The translations under genes were made by a program, and so were the position numbers. This document shows, one piece after another, positions 44,003 to 52,269 of a stretch of DNA of 64,000 nt. The notes below the pieces were generated by a model that did not search any database, was not told the origin of the DNA, and saw only the letters and a program-made list of their open reading frames with translations. The stretch comes from an uncultured Rhodanobacteraceae bacterium (GTDB lineage Bacteria; Pseudomonadota; Gammaproteobacteria; Xanthomonadales; SZUA-5): positions 5,040 to 69,039 of the forward strand of contig CALEZI010000038.1 of the NCBI GenBank assembly GCA_937928755.1, read 5' to 3'. Positions within the stretch are counted from its first letter, which is position 1; each line of letters begins with the position of its first letter.

Positions 44003-45160
44003 TCAGTTTGCGCGCTGGCGCGAGCGCGCGTCGCGGATGCGCGGCGGCACCGGCTTCAGATCCCACACCAGCCCGAGCCAGGACATCAACTTGAGCAGAT
44101 ACCAGGTCACGTCGATTTCCCACCAGTAGAAACCCTGGCGTACCGACGCCGGATAATGGTGGTGGTTGTTGTGCCAACCTTCTCCCAGCGTGATCAGCGC
44201 CAGCCAGAAGTTGTTGCGACTGTCGTCGCGTGTGGCGTAGCGGCGCTTGCCCCACACATGCGCCAGCGAGTTGATGGTGACGGTGCTGTGGAACAGCACG
44301 ACGGTCGATACGAAAAAGCCCCAGAACAGCAGTTGCGGACCGTTGGTTCCAAGGCCCGGTGCGTAGCGTTCGAGCGCGTTTCCGATCAGCATCAGTGCCG
44401 CTGCCAGCGCCACCGGTACCAGGATGTCGAAGCGGTCGAGGAAACGCAGCTCGGGGTACCTCGCCAGATCGGGGATGACTTTCCAATCGATGCCGAATGC
44501 ACGCGGCGTCATGAACCAGCCCATGTGGCTCTTCCAGAAGCCGTGCTGCACGGGCGAATGCAGATCGGCCGGCTGATCGGAATGGCGGTGGTGATGGCGG
44601 TGGTGCGCCGCCCACCAGAGCGGTCCACGCTGCACCGAACTGGCGCCGATCAGGCCGAAGGTGAACTGCACCACGCGCGAGGTGCGAAATGCCCGATGGG
44701 AGAAGTAGCGGTGATAGAAGCCGGTGATCGCGAACATGCGCACCAGGTAGAGCAGGGCGGCCACGCCGACCGCGAACCCGCTGAAACCGACGAAAAACAC
44801 GCCGACGCAGGCCAGGTGCAGGCCGATGAAAGGGATCACCCGCAACCAGTCGATGCGGTCGGCTGCCGGCCCGTCGATGCTGACGCTGGCGCTGGTGTCG
44901 AACCAGCGCACCAGCGCCACCCAGGCGCGCCGCCAAAGGCCGCGTGTGCGGGTGACGGTGTCGTCGAAAGCGACTTCGACGCGCTCCGCTGCGTGCTCCA
45001 TGCGTGCACGCGCGTGGCCAACCGCCTCCTCGACGCCGCGTTCGACCTGCTGCGCGGCAGCCCCAACCGTGCGGCATGCCTGGTCCAGCGTATCGTTGAC
45101 GGCCTGTTCCAGTTGCGACGCCTGCATCGCTCCGTGGCTGGCTGTTCGCTCCTGAGTCAT
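44003..45160 (-). CDS. Acyl-CoA / acyl-lipid delta-9-type desaturase with N-terminal helical extension
   Basis: 385-residue membrane di-iron desaturase. Three histidine boxes are complete: HRYFSH (about 150-155), HHRHHH (about 186-191) and HNNHHH (about 327-332), with four membrane helices between. The family usually starts near the first helix; here ~75 extra residues precede it (repeating QQVERGVEEAVGHARARMEH style), predicted amphipathic and phasin-like. It would supply the unsaturated acyl chains used by Cfa downstream. It follows the OsmC gene by 13 bp, indicating co-transcription. Confidence 0.88.
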   Translation of the reverse strand: MTQERTASHGAMQASQLEQAVNDTLDQACRTVGAAAQQVERGVEEAVGHARARMEHAAERVEVAFDDTVTRTRGLWRRAWVALVRWFDTSASVSIDGPAADRIDWLRVIPFIGLHLACVGVFFVGFSGFAVGVAALLYLVRMFAITGFYHRYFSHRAFRTSRVVQFTFGLIGASSVQRGPLWWAAHHRHHHRHSDQPADLHSPVQHGFWKSHMGWFMTPRAFGIDWKVIPDLARYPELRFLDRFDILVPVALAAALMLIGNALERYAPGLGTNGPQLLFWGFFVSTVVLFHSTVTINSLAHVWGKRRYATRDDSRNNFWLALITLGEGWHNNHHHYPASVRQGFYWWEIDVTWYLLKLMSWLGLVWDLKPVPPRIRDARSRQRAN

Positions 45161-45173
45161 CCGCCCGTTCCTG

Positions 45174-45626
45174 TCAGTCCGTTTGAGGCTCCACGCTGAC
45201 TTCGGTTTTCACCGAATTGGCGATGAAGCAACCCTTGTGCGCGCGCTCGTGCAGTCCGTCGAGTTCTTCGCGGGTCGGTTGACGACCGCTGAACACAACA
45301 CGTGGTCGCAGCACGACGCGGGTCATGCTGAGGCGCCCTTCGGCGTTCTTGTCGAGTGTGCCAACGGCATCGTCGGTGTAAGACGCGACCTCGAATCCCT
45401 TGACCGCCGCAATCGCCAGAAACGTCAGCATATGACACGAGGCGAGAGACGCCGTGAAGGCGTCTTCGGGATCGACTGCTTCCGGATTGCCGCTGAAACC
45501 CGGCGCCGAGGAGGCCCGCAGTTGCTGCCCACCCTTGAACAGCAAGGTGTGATCGCGCGAGAAACTCTTGTCGGCGAAGCTGCCCGAGGAATGCTGGAAC
45601 CGGATGCTGGCCTGATGTTCGCTCAT
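45174..45626 (-). CDS. OsmC/Ohr family protein
   Basis: 150 residues. The two redox cysteines are in LASCHMLTFLAIA (about 64) and HKGCFIANSV (about 132), the spacing expected of OsmC-type peroxiredoxins that reduce organic, often lipid, hydroperoxides. The ATG at 45626 (MSEHQASIRFQ) is preferred to a TTG 30 bases upstream. Its place at the head of a lipid-unsaturation cluster suggests protection against acyl hydroperoxides, by inference. Confidence 0.87.
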   Translation of the reverse strand: MSEHQASIRFQHSSGSFADKSFSRDHTLLFKGGQQLRASSAPGFSGNPEAVDPEDAFTASLASCHMLTFLAIAAVKGFEVASYTDDAVGTLDKNAEGRLSMTRVVLRPRVVFSGRQPTREELDGLHERAHKGCFIANSVKTEVSVEPQTD

Positions 45627-45707
45627 GCTGACGATCTCGCAGTGGTAAACCCCCAATTAGCGCGCATCGGGATCACGGTACGCAAGCGTGTGGAACACGC
45701 CCGGTGC

Positions 45708-45874
45708 TGTTGTGGACTCAGAAGTGTCAGGACGCTATTGATCCTGCTCTTGATGTGGTGGGTCCAGACTTGTCTGGACGCTGTTGATCCTGCGCTTGAT
45801 GTGGTGGGTTCAGACTAGTCTGGACGCTGTTGATCCTGCTCTCGAAAAGCGTCCAGACAAGTCTGGACCCACAA
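45708..45874. repeat. Family A element A3, tandem 46-bp units
   Basis: Units start at 45708, 45754 and 45800, each exactly 46 bp, with the form (TGTGGTGGGTCCAGACTTGT)-CTGGACGCTGTTGATCCTGC-TCTTGA. An inverted family A arm closes the array at 45846-45874. The first unit is degenerate (GACTCAGAAGTGTCAGGA). The array lies between kbl and the OsmC gene. Confidence 0.88.
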
Positions 45875-45888
45875 GAGCACGGAAACTC

Positions 45889-47079
45889 CTAAGCCACCAC
45901 CCCCAACTCCCGCCCGACCGCAATGAACGCTTCCACCGCCCGGTCGAGGTGCTCGCGCTCGTGCGCTGCGGAAAGCTGCACGCGGATGCGCGCCTGGCCC
46001 TTGGGCACTACCGGGAAGAAGAAGCCGATCACGTAGATGCCGTGGTCGAGCAGGCGCGCGGCGAATTCCTGCGCGAGCTTGGCGTCGCCCAGCATCACCG
46101 GCGTGATCGGGTGCTGGCCGGGTTTGAGATTGAAGCCGGCGGCGCTCATGCGCTCGCGGAAGTAGCGCGCGTTGTCCATCAGTTTGAGACGCAAATCGTC
46201 GGCGCGGGTCAACAGCTCGAACACCTTGAGGCTGGCGGCGACGATCGACGGCGGCAGCGAGTTGGAAAACAGATACGGGCGCGAGCGTTGGCGCAGCAGG
46301 TCGATGATCTCCTGACGCCCGGTGGTGAATCCGCCGAGGCCGCCGCCGAGCGCTTTGCCGAGCGTAGAGGTGTAGACATCGATCTGGTCCATGACGCCAT
46401 GAAACTCGGCCGTGCCGCGTCCGGTCGGGCCGAGGAAGCCGGTGGCATGGCATTCGTCGATGTGCACCAGCGCGTCGTATTGGCGCGCCAGTGCGGTGAG
46501 CTGGTCGAGTGGCGCGATCGCGCCGTCCATGCTGAACACGCCGTCGCTGGTGATCATGCGCGTACGCGCGCCCGACGCCGCCTTCAGCTGTTCTTCGAGG
46601 TCGGCCATGTCGCCATTGGCATAGCGGTAGCGCTGCGCCTTGCACAAGCGCACACCGTCGATGATCGAGGCGTGGTTGAGCGCGTCCGAAATGATCGCGT
46701 CCGGCTCGCCCAGCAACGGTTCGAACAGGCCACCGTTGGCATCGAAACAGGCGGCGTAGAGGATGGTGTCGTCGGTGCCGAAGTACGCGCTGATTGTGCG
46801 TTCCAGTTGCTTGTGCAGATCCTGGGTGCCGCAGATGAAGCGCACCGAGGCGACGCCGAAGCCGTGACTGTCGAGCGCCCGCTTGGCCGCTTCAATGATC
46901 TCGGGGTGGTCGGCCAGGCCCAGATAGTTGTTGGCGCAGAAATTCAGCATCTCGCGACCGTCGGCGAGGCGAATCTGCGCCGACTGCGGCGTGGCGATGA
47001 TGCGCTCGCGTTTGTACAGCCCGGCCGATTCGATCTCGGCGAGTTCGGCCTGGAAGCGTTGTTGGGCGGCATAGGTCAT
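45889..47079 (-). CDS. kbl: Glycine C-acetyltransferase (2-amino-3-ketobutyrate CoA ligase)
   Basis: PLP enzyme cleaving 2-amino-3-oxobutyrate with CoA to glycine and acetyl-CoA in threonine degradation. 396 residues, standard length. Landmarks: NFCANNYLGLADHPEII, FGVASVRFICGTQDLHKQLE, SDALNHASIIDGVRLCKA, DGVFSMDGAIAPLDQL, HIDECHATGFLGPTGRG and the PLP lysine in TSTLGKALGGGLGGFTTG. The ATG at 47079 is the family start. Threonine dehydrogenase (tdh), its usual partner, is not beside it. Between its start and the BRCT gene lie 283 bp with no recognisable element. Confidence 0.94.
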   Translation of the reverse strand: MTYAAQQRFQAELAEIESAGLYKRERIIATPQSAQIRLADGREMLNFCANNYLGLADHPEIIEAAKRALDSHGFGVASVRFICGTQDLHKQLERTISAYFGTDDTILYAACFDANGGLFEPLLGEPDAIISDALNHASIIDGVRLCKAQRYRYANGDMADLEEQLKAASGARTRMITSDGVFSMDGAIAPLDQLTALARQYDALVHIDECHATGFLGPTGRGTAEFHGVMDQIDVYTSTLGKALGGGLGGFTTGRQEIIDLLRQRSRPYLFSNSLPPSIVAASLKVFELLTRADDLRLKLMDNARYFRERMSAAGFNLKPGQHPITPVMLGDAKLAQEFAARLLDHGIYVIGFFFPVVPKGQARIRVQLSAAHEREHLDRAVEAFIAVGRELGVVA

Positions 47080-47362
47080 GGCGGCGATCCGAAGGCGCGG
47101 GGCGAGGCCGCGATTCTGCCTGTGCCGGCGGTCGCCGCGCATCTGCGAGCGGATTGCAGGTACCGATGCGAGGCAAGGATGGTGACTGTTCTTGGGGTGG
47201 CAAAGATGCAAGGGAGATCAAGTCGTGGACGGCGACCAACTGCATCTGCTGTCTTCGCGTCCTCCTCCGGATTGCAGGTCCGTCGCTTCGCCCAGTTCGT
47301 GCTGCCATCTGCTCTTGCCAACGCAGCTATGCTTGCGTGTTTGGTCCATCGTTGGAAACAGC

Positions 47363-48430
47363 ATGATCCCCAAGCTCGACTGGTGTGAGGACCTGCGCGA
47401 TCGTAGTTTCGTCATCCTGGGTGCTTTCGACCGATTTCCGCAATATCTGGGGCGGACGCCAGAACAGGCTGTGACCGCGCGAGGTGGCCTGATTGCCGAC
47501 GCCATCACGGCGGAGCTCGATTACGCGGTGTTCGGCAACGGCCGCGAAAAGGGCAAGGCCGATGCGCAGCGCAAGGCAGAGAAATTGGCCAGCGCGGGTG
47601 GTCGTCCGCAGGTGCTCGACGAGGCTGGCTTCATCCACCTGTTGCGGCCGAAACTCGACGGCGCGCGCTTTCATTTTGCCGGAGAACTCGATTTCGGCCG
47701 CGGCGGAAGCGCCACCGCGCCGCCAGCACTGATCGCGACGCTGGGAGGCGTGCACGCAGACAAAGTGGACGTGGATCTGGATTACCTGGTGGTCGGAGCG
47801 CGCCGTGGTGCGGGCAAGGCGGCGGCGCTCGCAGCAGCCGAAAAGCTGATCGCGGGTGGCGCGCGGCTGCAATTGCTCAGCGAGGAAATGTTCGTCGACC
47901 TGTTGCGCGCGCATGCCGGATCGGCCGCGCAGCCGGTGCAGGCGGCCAGCCCGCTGGCGGAGCTGGTGGTCGCGCTTCCCAGCGTCACCGACGCCGGGCG
48001 CATCAAGCGTGCGCTGGAGATGCTGCGACGCGAACGCATGCAACTGTACGCGGATGTTTCCGACCAGCATGTGGCCGGCATCGTGCGCAGCCAGACCGGT
48101 TTTTCGGACTATTACTCCACGCGCATCAACGCAGATGGTCGTTTCAGTTGCTGCGACTCCGGACTCGCCTGGTGCATGGGCATGGGCGGAGGCGTCTGCA
48201 AGCACCTGCTGGTGCTGCTGATGGGTCTGGTGCAGAGCGCCCAGTTGCCGCCCGCCACTGCGCGCAACTGGCTGGCCGCAGCAAAGCAGCCCAGGTCGCG
48301 CAAGGCGACCGGCGGTGAATCGATGAGGGACCAGTTGGCCGACACCATCCTGCGCTACAAATCCGCCGCTGCCGGCGAACTCGACTGGCGCCCGACCGAG
48401 ACCATGCCGGAGGACTATTACGCATTTTGA
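47363..48430 (+). CDS. Tandem BRCT - SWIM-like zinc-finger fusion protein
   Basis: 355 residues, not an annotated enzyme. BRCT-like domain 1 (about 12-94) has RSFVILGAFDRFP, ARGGLIADAITAELDYAVFG and VLDEAGFIHLL. BRCT-like domain 2 (about 100-183) has ATLGGVHADKVDVDLDYLVV and LLSEEMFVDLL. The C-terminal part (about 198-355) has a CC-x6-C-x7-C-x-H pattern in FSCCDSGLAWCMGMGGGVCK plus His281 and ends LDWRPTETMPEDYYAF. This C-terminus is clearly homologous to that of the SWIM protein at 54932-55897. It converges on the VWA gene across two family A repeats. BRCT domains usually read DNA breaks or phosphoproteins; the role here is unknown. Confidence 0.78.
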   Translation: MIPKLDWCEDLRDRSFVILGAFDRFPQYLGRTPEQAVTARGGLIADAITAELDYAVFGNGREKGKADAQRKAEKLASAGGRPQVLDEAGFIHLLRPKLDGARFHFAGELDFGRGGSATAPPALIATLGGVHADKVDVDLDYLVVGARRGAGKAAALAAAEKLIAGGARLQLLSEEMFVDLLRAHAGSAAQPVQAASPLAELVVALPSVTDAGRIKRALEMLRRERMQLYADVSDQHVAGIVRSQTGFSDYYSTRINADGRFSCCDSGLAWCMGMGGGVCKHLLVLLMGLVQSAQLPPATARNWLAAAKQPRSRKATGGESMRDQLADTILRYKSAAAGELDWRPTETMPEDYYAF

Positions 48431-48482
48431 CGGGTGAAGCAGGAGCAGGGCAGGGGGCACGGGGCAAGGAAAGGTCTCGTGC

Positions 48483-48717
48483 TCTTGTGGGTCCAGACTT
48501 GTCTGGACGCTTTCGCTCGGCCGATCCAGAAGCGTCCAGACAAGTCTGGACCTACCAGGCACCCGCGAGAAACGAGCCTTTGCCGGTCCAGCGTCCTTTC
48601 CCGCTTGGCACATGACGCCGGCGTTAGTCGGCTGTTGTGGGTCCAGACTTGTCTGGACGCTTTCGCTCGGCCGATCCAGAAGCGTCCAGACAAGTCTGGA
48701 CCTACCAGGAGCCGCGA
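48483..48717. repeat. Family A element A4, duplicated 150 bp apart
   Basis: Two nearly identical copies (about 48485-48562 and 48635-48712) of an inverted pair of family A arms around TTTCGCTCGGCCGATCCAGA. Both are followed by GAGAAACGAGCCTTTGCCGG. The 150-bp offset shows one segmental duplication of arms plus flank. It fills the 316-bp gap 48431-48746 between the convergent BRCT-SWIM and VWA genes; no gene is supported there. Confidence 0.9.
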
Positions 48718-48746
48718 GAAACGAGCCTTTGCCGGTCACGCGTGCT

Positions 48747-49859
48747 TCACCCGCGAATGATCTCCGCCATCGCCTCGGCCAGGCGTTCCGGGGTGCACAC
48801 CAGGATGTCCATGCCGGCCTTGCGACAGCGACCTGCGGTGGCCTTGTCGTACTGCGGGCGGGCGTCGTGTCCGAGGGCGCCGAGGCCGATGCAGCGCACG
48901 CCGGCTTCGGCCAGTTCGCTGATGTTGTGCACCAGGCGTTTGACCTCGCCGCCCTCGTAGAAATCGGTGATCAGCACCAGGATGCTGCGTGCCGGTTCGC
49001 GCACCAGGGTGCCGGCGTAGGCCACCGCCTTGCCAATGTCGGTGCCGCCGCCGAGCTGCACTTTCATCAGCACATCGACCGGCTGGCCGACCTGTTCGGA
49101 AAGATCGGCGATGCGCGTGTCGAACAGGAACAGCGAGGTGCGCAGCGACGGCAGCTCGGCAAAGATCGAGGCCATGATCGCGCTGAAGATCGCCGAGTCG
49201 AGCATCGAGCCGGACTGGTCGACGGCGATGATCACGTGCCACGGGCGTTGTTTGCGTTCGGCGGCATGAAAGTACAGGCGCTCGACCAGCAATTGCCCGC
49301 GCTCGGCGTTCCAATGCTGCAGATTGCGCCGCAGCGTGGTTTTCAGGTCGAAGTTGCGCGCCACCTGGCGCGGCGAGTGGCGATCGCGACGGATTGCGCC
49401 GACCAGCGCATCCTCGACGCTCAGGCGGATGCGCTCGCGCAGCTCGCTCACCACCTGGTCGATGATCTTGCGCGCCAGCACGCGCGTCTGCGGATTGAGC
49501 AGGTCGCGGTGACTGATCAGCATCTTTACCAGCTCGACGCTGGGCTCGATGCGCTCCAGCAGTTCCGGCTTCTGCAGCAACTCGCCGATCCCGCGCCGGC
49601 GCACCAGCTCGCGCTCCATGACCTCCTTGGCGGAGTGCGGAAACAGTTCGCCTACAGCATCCACCCAGTGCGCGATGGTCATGCCTGCGCCATCGTCGAG
49701 TGCGCCCGAGCGGCCACTGTCATCACTCGGCGCGAACAGGAAATCGAGCAGTTCGCCGGCCTGATCCAGGCGCTCTCCGGCGGCGCCGGTGTCGCCACCG
49801 ATGCCCTGCTGCTCGGCACGTTCGCGTCCCAACACCACGCGCCAGCGTGCGGCGGTCAT
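48747..49859 (-). CDS. VWA-domain protein (CoxE-like), MoxR partner
   Basis: 370 residues. The C-terminal ~190 form a von Willebrand A domain with a full metal-ion site: DQSGS (about 206-210), the Thr of GGGTDIGKA and the Asp of VLITDFYEGG. The N-terminal half is helical with ERIEPSVELVKMLISHRDLL and a basic central region. The ATG at 49859 overlaps the DUF5682 stop (ATGA). VWA proteins paired with MoxR ATPases act as metal-dependent adaptors that bring a substrate to the ATPase. It is the last gene of the six-gene operon. Confidence 0.85.
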   Translation of the reverse strand: MTAARWRVVLGRERAEQQGIGGDTGAAGERLDQAGELLDFLFAPSDDSGRSGALDDGAGMTIAHWVDAVGELFPHSAKEVMERELVRRRGIGELLQKPELLERIEPSVELVKMLISHRDLLNPQTRVLARKIIDQVVSELRERIRLSVEDALVGAIRRDRHSPRQVARNFDLKTTLRRNLQHWNAERGQLLVERLYFHAAERKQRPWHVIIAVDQSGSMLDSAIFSAIMASIFAELPSLRTSLFLFDTRIADLSEQVGQPVDVLMKVQLGGGTDIGKAVAYAGTLVREPARSILVLITDFYEGGEVKRLVHNISELAEAGVRCIGLGALGHDARPQYDKATAGRCRKAGMDILVCTPERLAEAMAEIIRG

Positions 49860-52267
49860 GCGAAACCCCAATCGGCCATGATCGCTGCGGTCGCGCGGTC
49901 GAGTTCCACGATCAGCGCCTGGCCCGCGGCGCTGCCGCGCAGTGCGCGGTCAAGCGGCGCGTCGACCAACCCGAGGTGGCGCGCGACCTCGGCGGCGAAG
50001 GCATCGCGATGACGCGGATGCAATTGCTCGATCGCCGCGCGCAGTCGCGGCAGCATGCCGAGGAACACCTCGCTGTCGGCATTTCCGAGCAGGCGGTCGA
50101 GCGCGGCCACCAGCGCGCTCGCGCCAACCATAACCGCCGTGGTCGACACCGCCAGCACGCCGTGCAGGTAGTCGCCTGCGAGGAGTTGCTGCTGCGGAGC
50201 GGCGTCTGCATAACCGGCGATTTCGCTGGCAAGAACGCTTGCGTCGAGACGACGGATCTCCACCAGCATCGCCAGAAAGGCGCCGCGCAGCTCTGCCTGG
50301 GTGGTCTGCTCGGCAGCGCTTCTGACGCAGTTGGCGTACAGGTCGGCGTCGACCTCTTCGCGGGTCAGCGCCACCTCGGCGAGCGCCTTCAGCGCATCGA
50401 TCACCGGCGGATGTTGATCGCGTGGCGCCGCGGCGATCTCCGGCAGCGAGAAGCAGGCACGATCCCAGGCGCGCTCGATCAGGCGCGCGATGTCGGCCCT
50501 GGCGGTCTGTGCGCCGACCACGCTGCGTTCGATCACGCGCAGCGTCGTCAGTGCGTCGACCAGACCGGTGAAGCGGCTGTCCAGGTCCAGCGCCTGCGCG
50601 CAGTGTGCCTGCGCCTGGCCGAGCATCTGCGGCAGGTCCATCGCCAGCGCGCCCTGCAGCAACCGGCAACTCGCGGCCGCATCGAAGCCGGTCTGCGCCA
50701 GCGCGCGCGCCAGCGCGGTCAGCGCCGCGGCGGCCACAGTGTCGCCATCCAGGCTGCGCTCGATCAGCGCCGCCTCGATGCCGGCATCCCAGCACAGGCG
50801 CCAGCGTTCGCGGAACAGCAACTGGCCGAAGCTGTCGGCGCGCGCCTGCACTTCGCCGAGCGGCACATCGAGCCGGCGCAGGCGATGCAGGAAGGCCGAG
50901 CGCGCCGCGTCTCGCGTATCGCGCAGGTCGAGATCCAGCCATTGCACCTGTTCCACGTTCAGCCGACTGCCGAGTTGCAGCAGGTCCAACTGGGCGTAAT
51001 AGTCGCGAACCAGCGGCAATTGTCCGGCGCTGGCGCTGACCTTGCCGACGCGATTGCCGATGTGGATTTCCAGCGCGGTCTTGCGCAGCAGCGCGCCGTC
51101 CTCGGCCGGATCGCCCTTGACGCAGCAACTGAGCAGGGCGTCGTCGAGATCGTCCAGCACCACCCGGCTGCGGCCGCGCAACTGCGCCAGCAAGGTGGCA
51201 TGGTGTTGCACCGCGATCGCATCTGCAGCGCCGAGGCGCTCGCCCTGACGCCGCGCTGCGCGCAGGATGGCGACCAGGTGCGCGCTGACCGCGTCGTCCG
51301 GCGTGCCGGCGCGGATCGCGTCGTACAGACGCTGGTAGTACTGCGGTGCGCGGTTGCCGGCGGCATAACCGCTGCGTTCCCAGATGCGCAGGAAGCTGTA
51401 AGGGACGAGCGCGTGATGCAGGGTGCCGGGTGGTGGCGCTGGCGGTGATTGTACATCGGCACGGTCGAGGAACAGGTGGTAACCGCCGCAAACCACCATC
51501 GCCTGGTCGTCGGCGACGGCGTGAGTGGCCAGGGTGCTGCGGATGCTGCCCCACATATGGCGTTCGCGCGCCAGGGTGTCGTCGTCGCAGTTGCCGGCGC
51601 TGGCGCGCGCGGCGGCGCAAAAGGCAGCCAGCGCGTGGCGGTAGCTCTCGACCTGCTGGCCGATGGCGCCGTGTTCGAACAGGCTGTCCCAGGCCTCGTC
51701 CCAACACCGGTAGCCGGCGGCGCGCGCCAGCCGCGCGTAGAAATCGGTGTGCGCCAGCAACTGCTCGCTGTCGACCGCGGCGGCGTCCGGCTGCGCCGCC
51801 GGACGCTGCAGTCGCCCGGCGGCCAGTGCGTGCTGTGGCAGATCGATGAACACGACCTGCGCACCGATCGCGTGCGCCGTGCGCATTGCCACGTATTCCG
51901 GTGAGCAGGCCAGCAGCGGGTACCACGAGGCCAGTTGCAGTGGTGGCTCCCCGGGGTCGCCGCCGAACACGCGGTGGTCGTCGCGGAAGCTGGAATACAG
52001 CGCCACCGGCGGTCGCGTGTCCGACTCCAGCAATGCCGGCAGCAGGTGTTCCAGGCCGGCCGGCGCCTCCAGGAACAACAGTTTCGGGCGGCGCTGGCGG
52101 ATTGCGCGTTCGAGCACGCTCGCGACCGTCGGCGAGTGATGGCGCAGCGGAAACCAGTAAAGCGCCGCACCCAGCACCTCGTCGACCTGCTGCGCCAGCG
52201 CCTGCGGCGAGGGCAGCGCCCGAACCTGCGGCGACGGCAGCATGCTGGTCTCCGCCGTGCTGGCCAT
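49856..52267 (-). CDS. DUF5682 family protein
   Basis: 803 residues, matching in my judgement the DUF5682 group that accompanies MoxR/VWA pairs. The N-terminal ~270 hold the conserved RHHSPTVASVLERA, LLFLEAPAGLEHLLPALLES, ALYSSFRDDHRVFGG and QVVFIDLPQHAL; this arrangement resembles TraB/ChaN-type hydrolase folds, though that is a guess. The rest is a long alpha-helical repeat region (LTALARALAQTGFDAAASCR and similar). The ATG at 52267 lies three bases after the MoxR stop. No membrane span or signal peptide. Function unknown. The large opposite-strand open frames here are shadows. Confidence 0.78.
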   Translation of the reverse strand: MASTAETSMLPSPQVRALPSPQALAQQVDEVLGAALYWFPLRHHSPTVASVLERAIRQRRPKLLFLEAPAGLEHLLPALLESDTRPPVALYSSFRDDHRVFGGDPGEPPLQLASWYPLLACSPEYVAMRTAHAIGAQVVFIDLPQHALAAGRLQRPAAQPDAAAVDSEQLLAHTDFYARLARAAGYRCWDEAWDSLFEHGAIGQQVESYRHALAAFCAAARASAGNCDDDTLARERHMWGSIRSTLATHAVADDQAMVVCGGYHLFLDRADVQSPPAPPPGTLHHALVPYSFLRIWERSGYAAGNRAPQYYQRLYDAIRAGTPDDAVSAHLVAILRAARRQGERLGAADAIAVQHHATLLAQLRGRSRVVLDDLDDALLSCCVKGDPAEDGALLRKTALEIHIGNRVGKVSASAGQLPLVRDYYAQLDLLQLGSRLNVEQVQWLDLDLRDTRDAARSAFLHRLRRLDVPLGEVQARADSFGQLLFRERWRLCWDAGIEAALIERSLDGDTVAAAALTALARALAQTGFDAAASCRLLQGALAMDLPQMLGQAQAHCAQALDLDSRFTGLVDALTTLRVIERSVVGAQTARADIARLIERAWDRACFSLPEIAAAPRDQHPPVIDALKALAEVALTREEVDADLYANCVRSAAEQTTQAELRGAFLAMLVEIRRLDASVLASEIAGYADAAPQQQLLAGDYLHGVLAVSTTAVMVGASALVAALDRLLGNADSEVFLGMLPRLRAAIEQLHPRHRDAFAAEVARHLGLVDAPLDRALRGSAAGQALIVELDRATAAIMADWGFA

Positions 52268-52269
52268 GC

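Noticed and set aside
45708..45874. CRISPR array from 46-bp tandem units
   Set aside because: Repeat and spacer parts are both conserved across units; this is a simple tandem duplication of a family A arm.
48431..48746. Small genes within the duplicated family A region
   Set aside because: All frames there read through the repeats with no ribosome site; the same peptides appear in both copies only because the DNA is duplicated.
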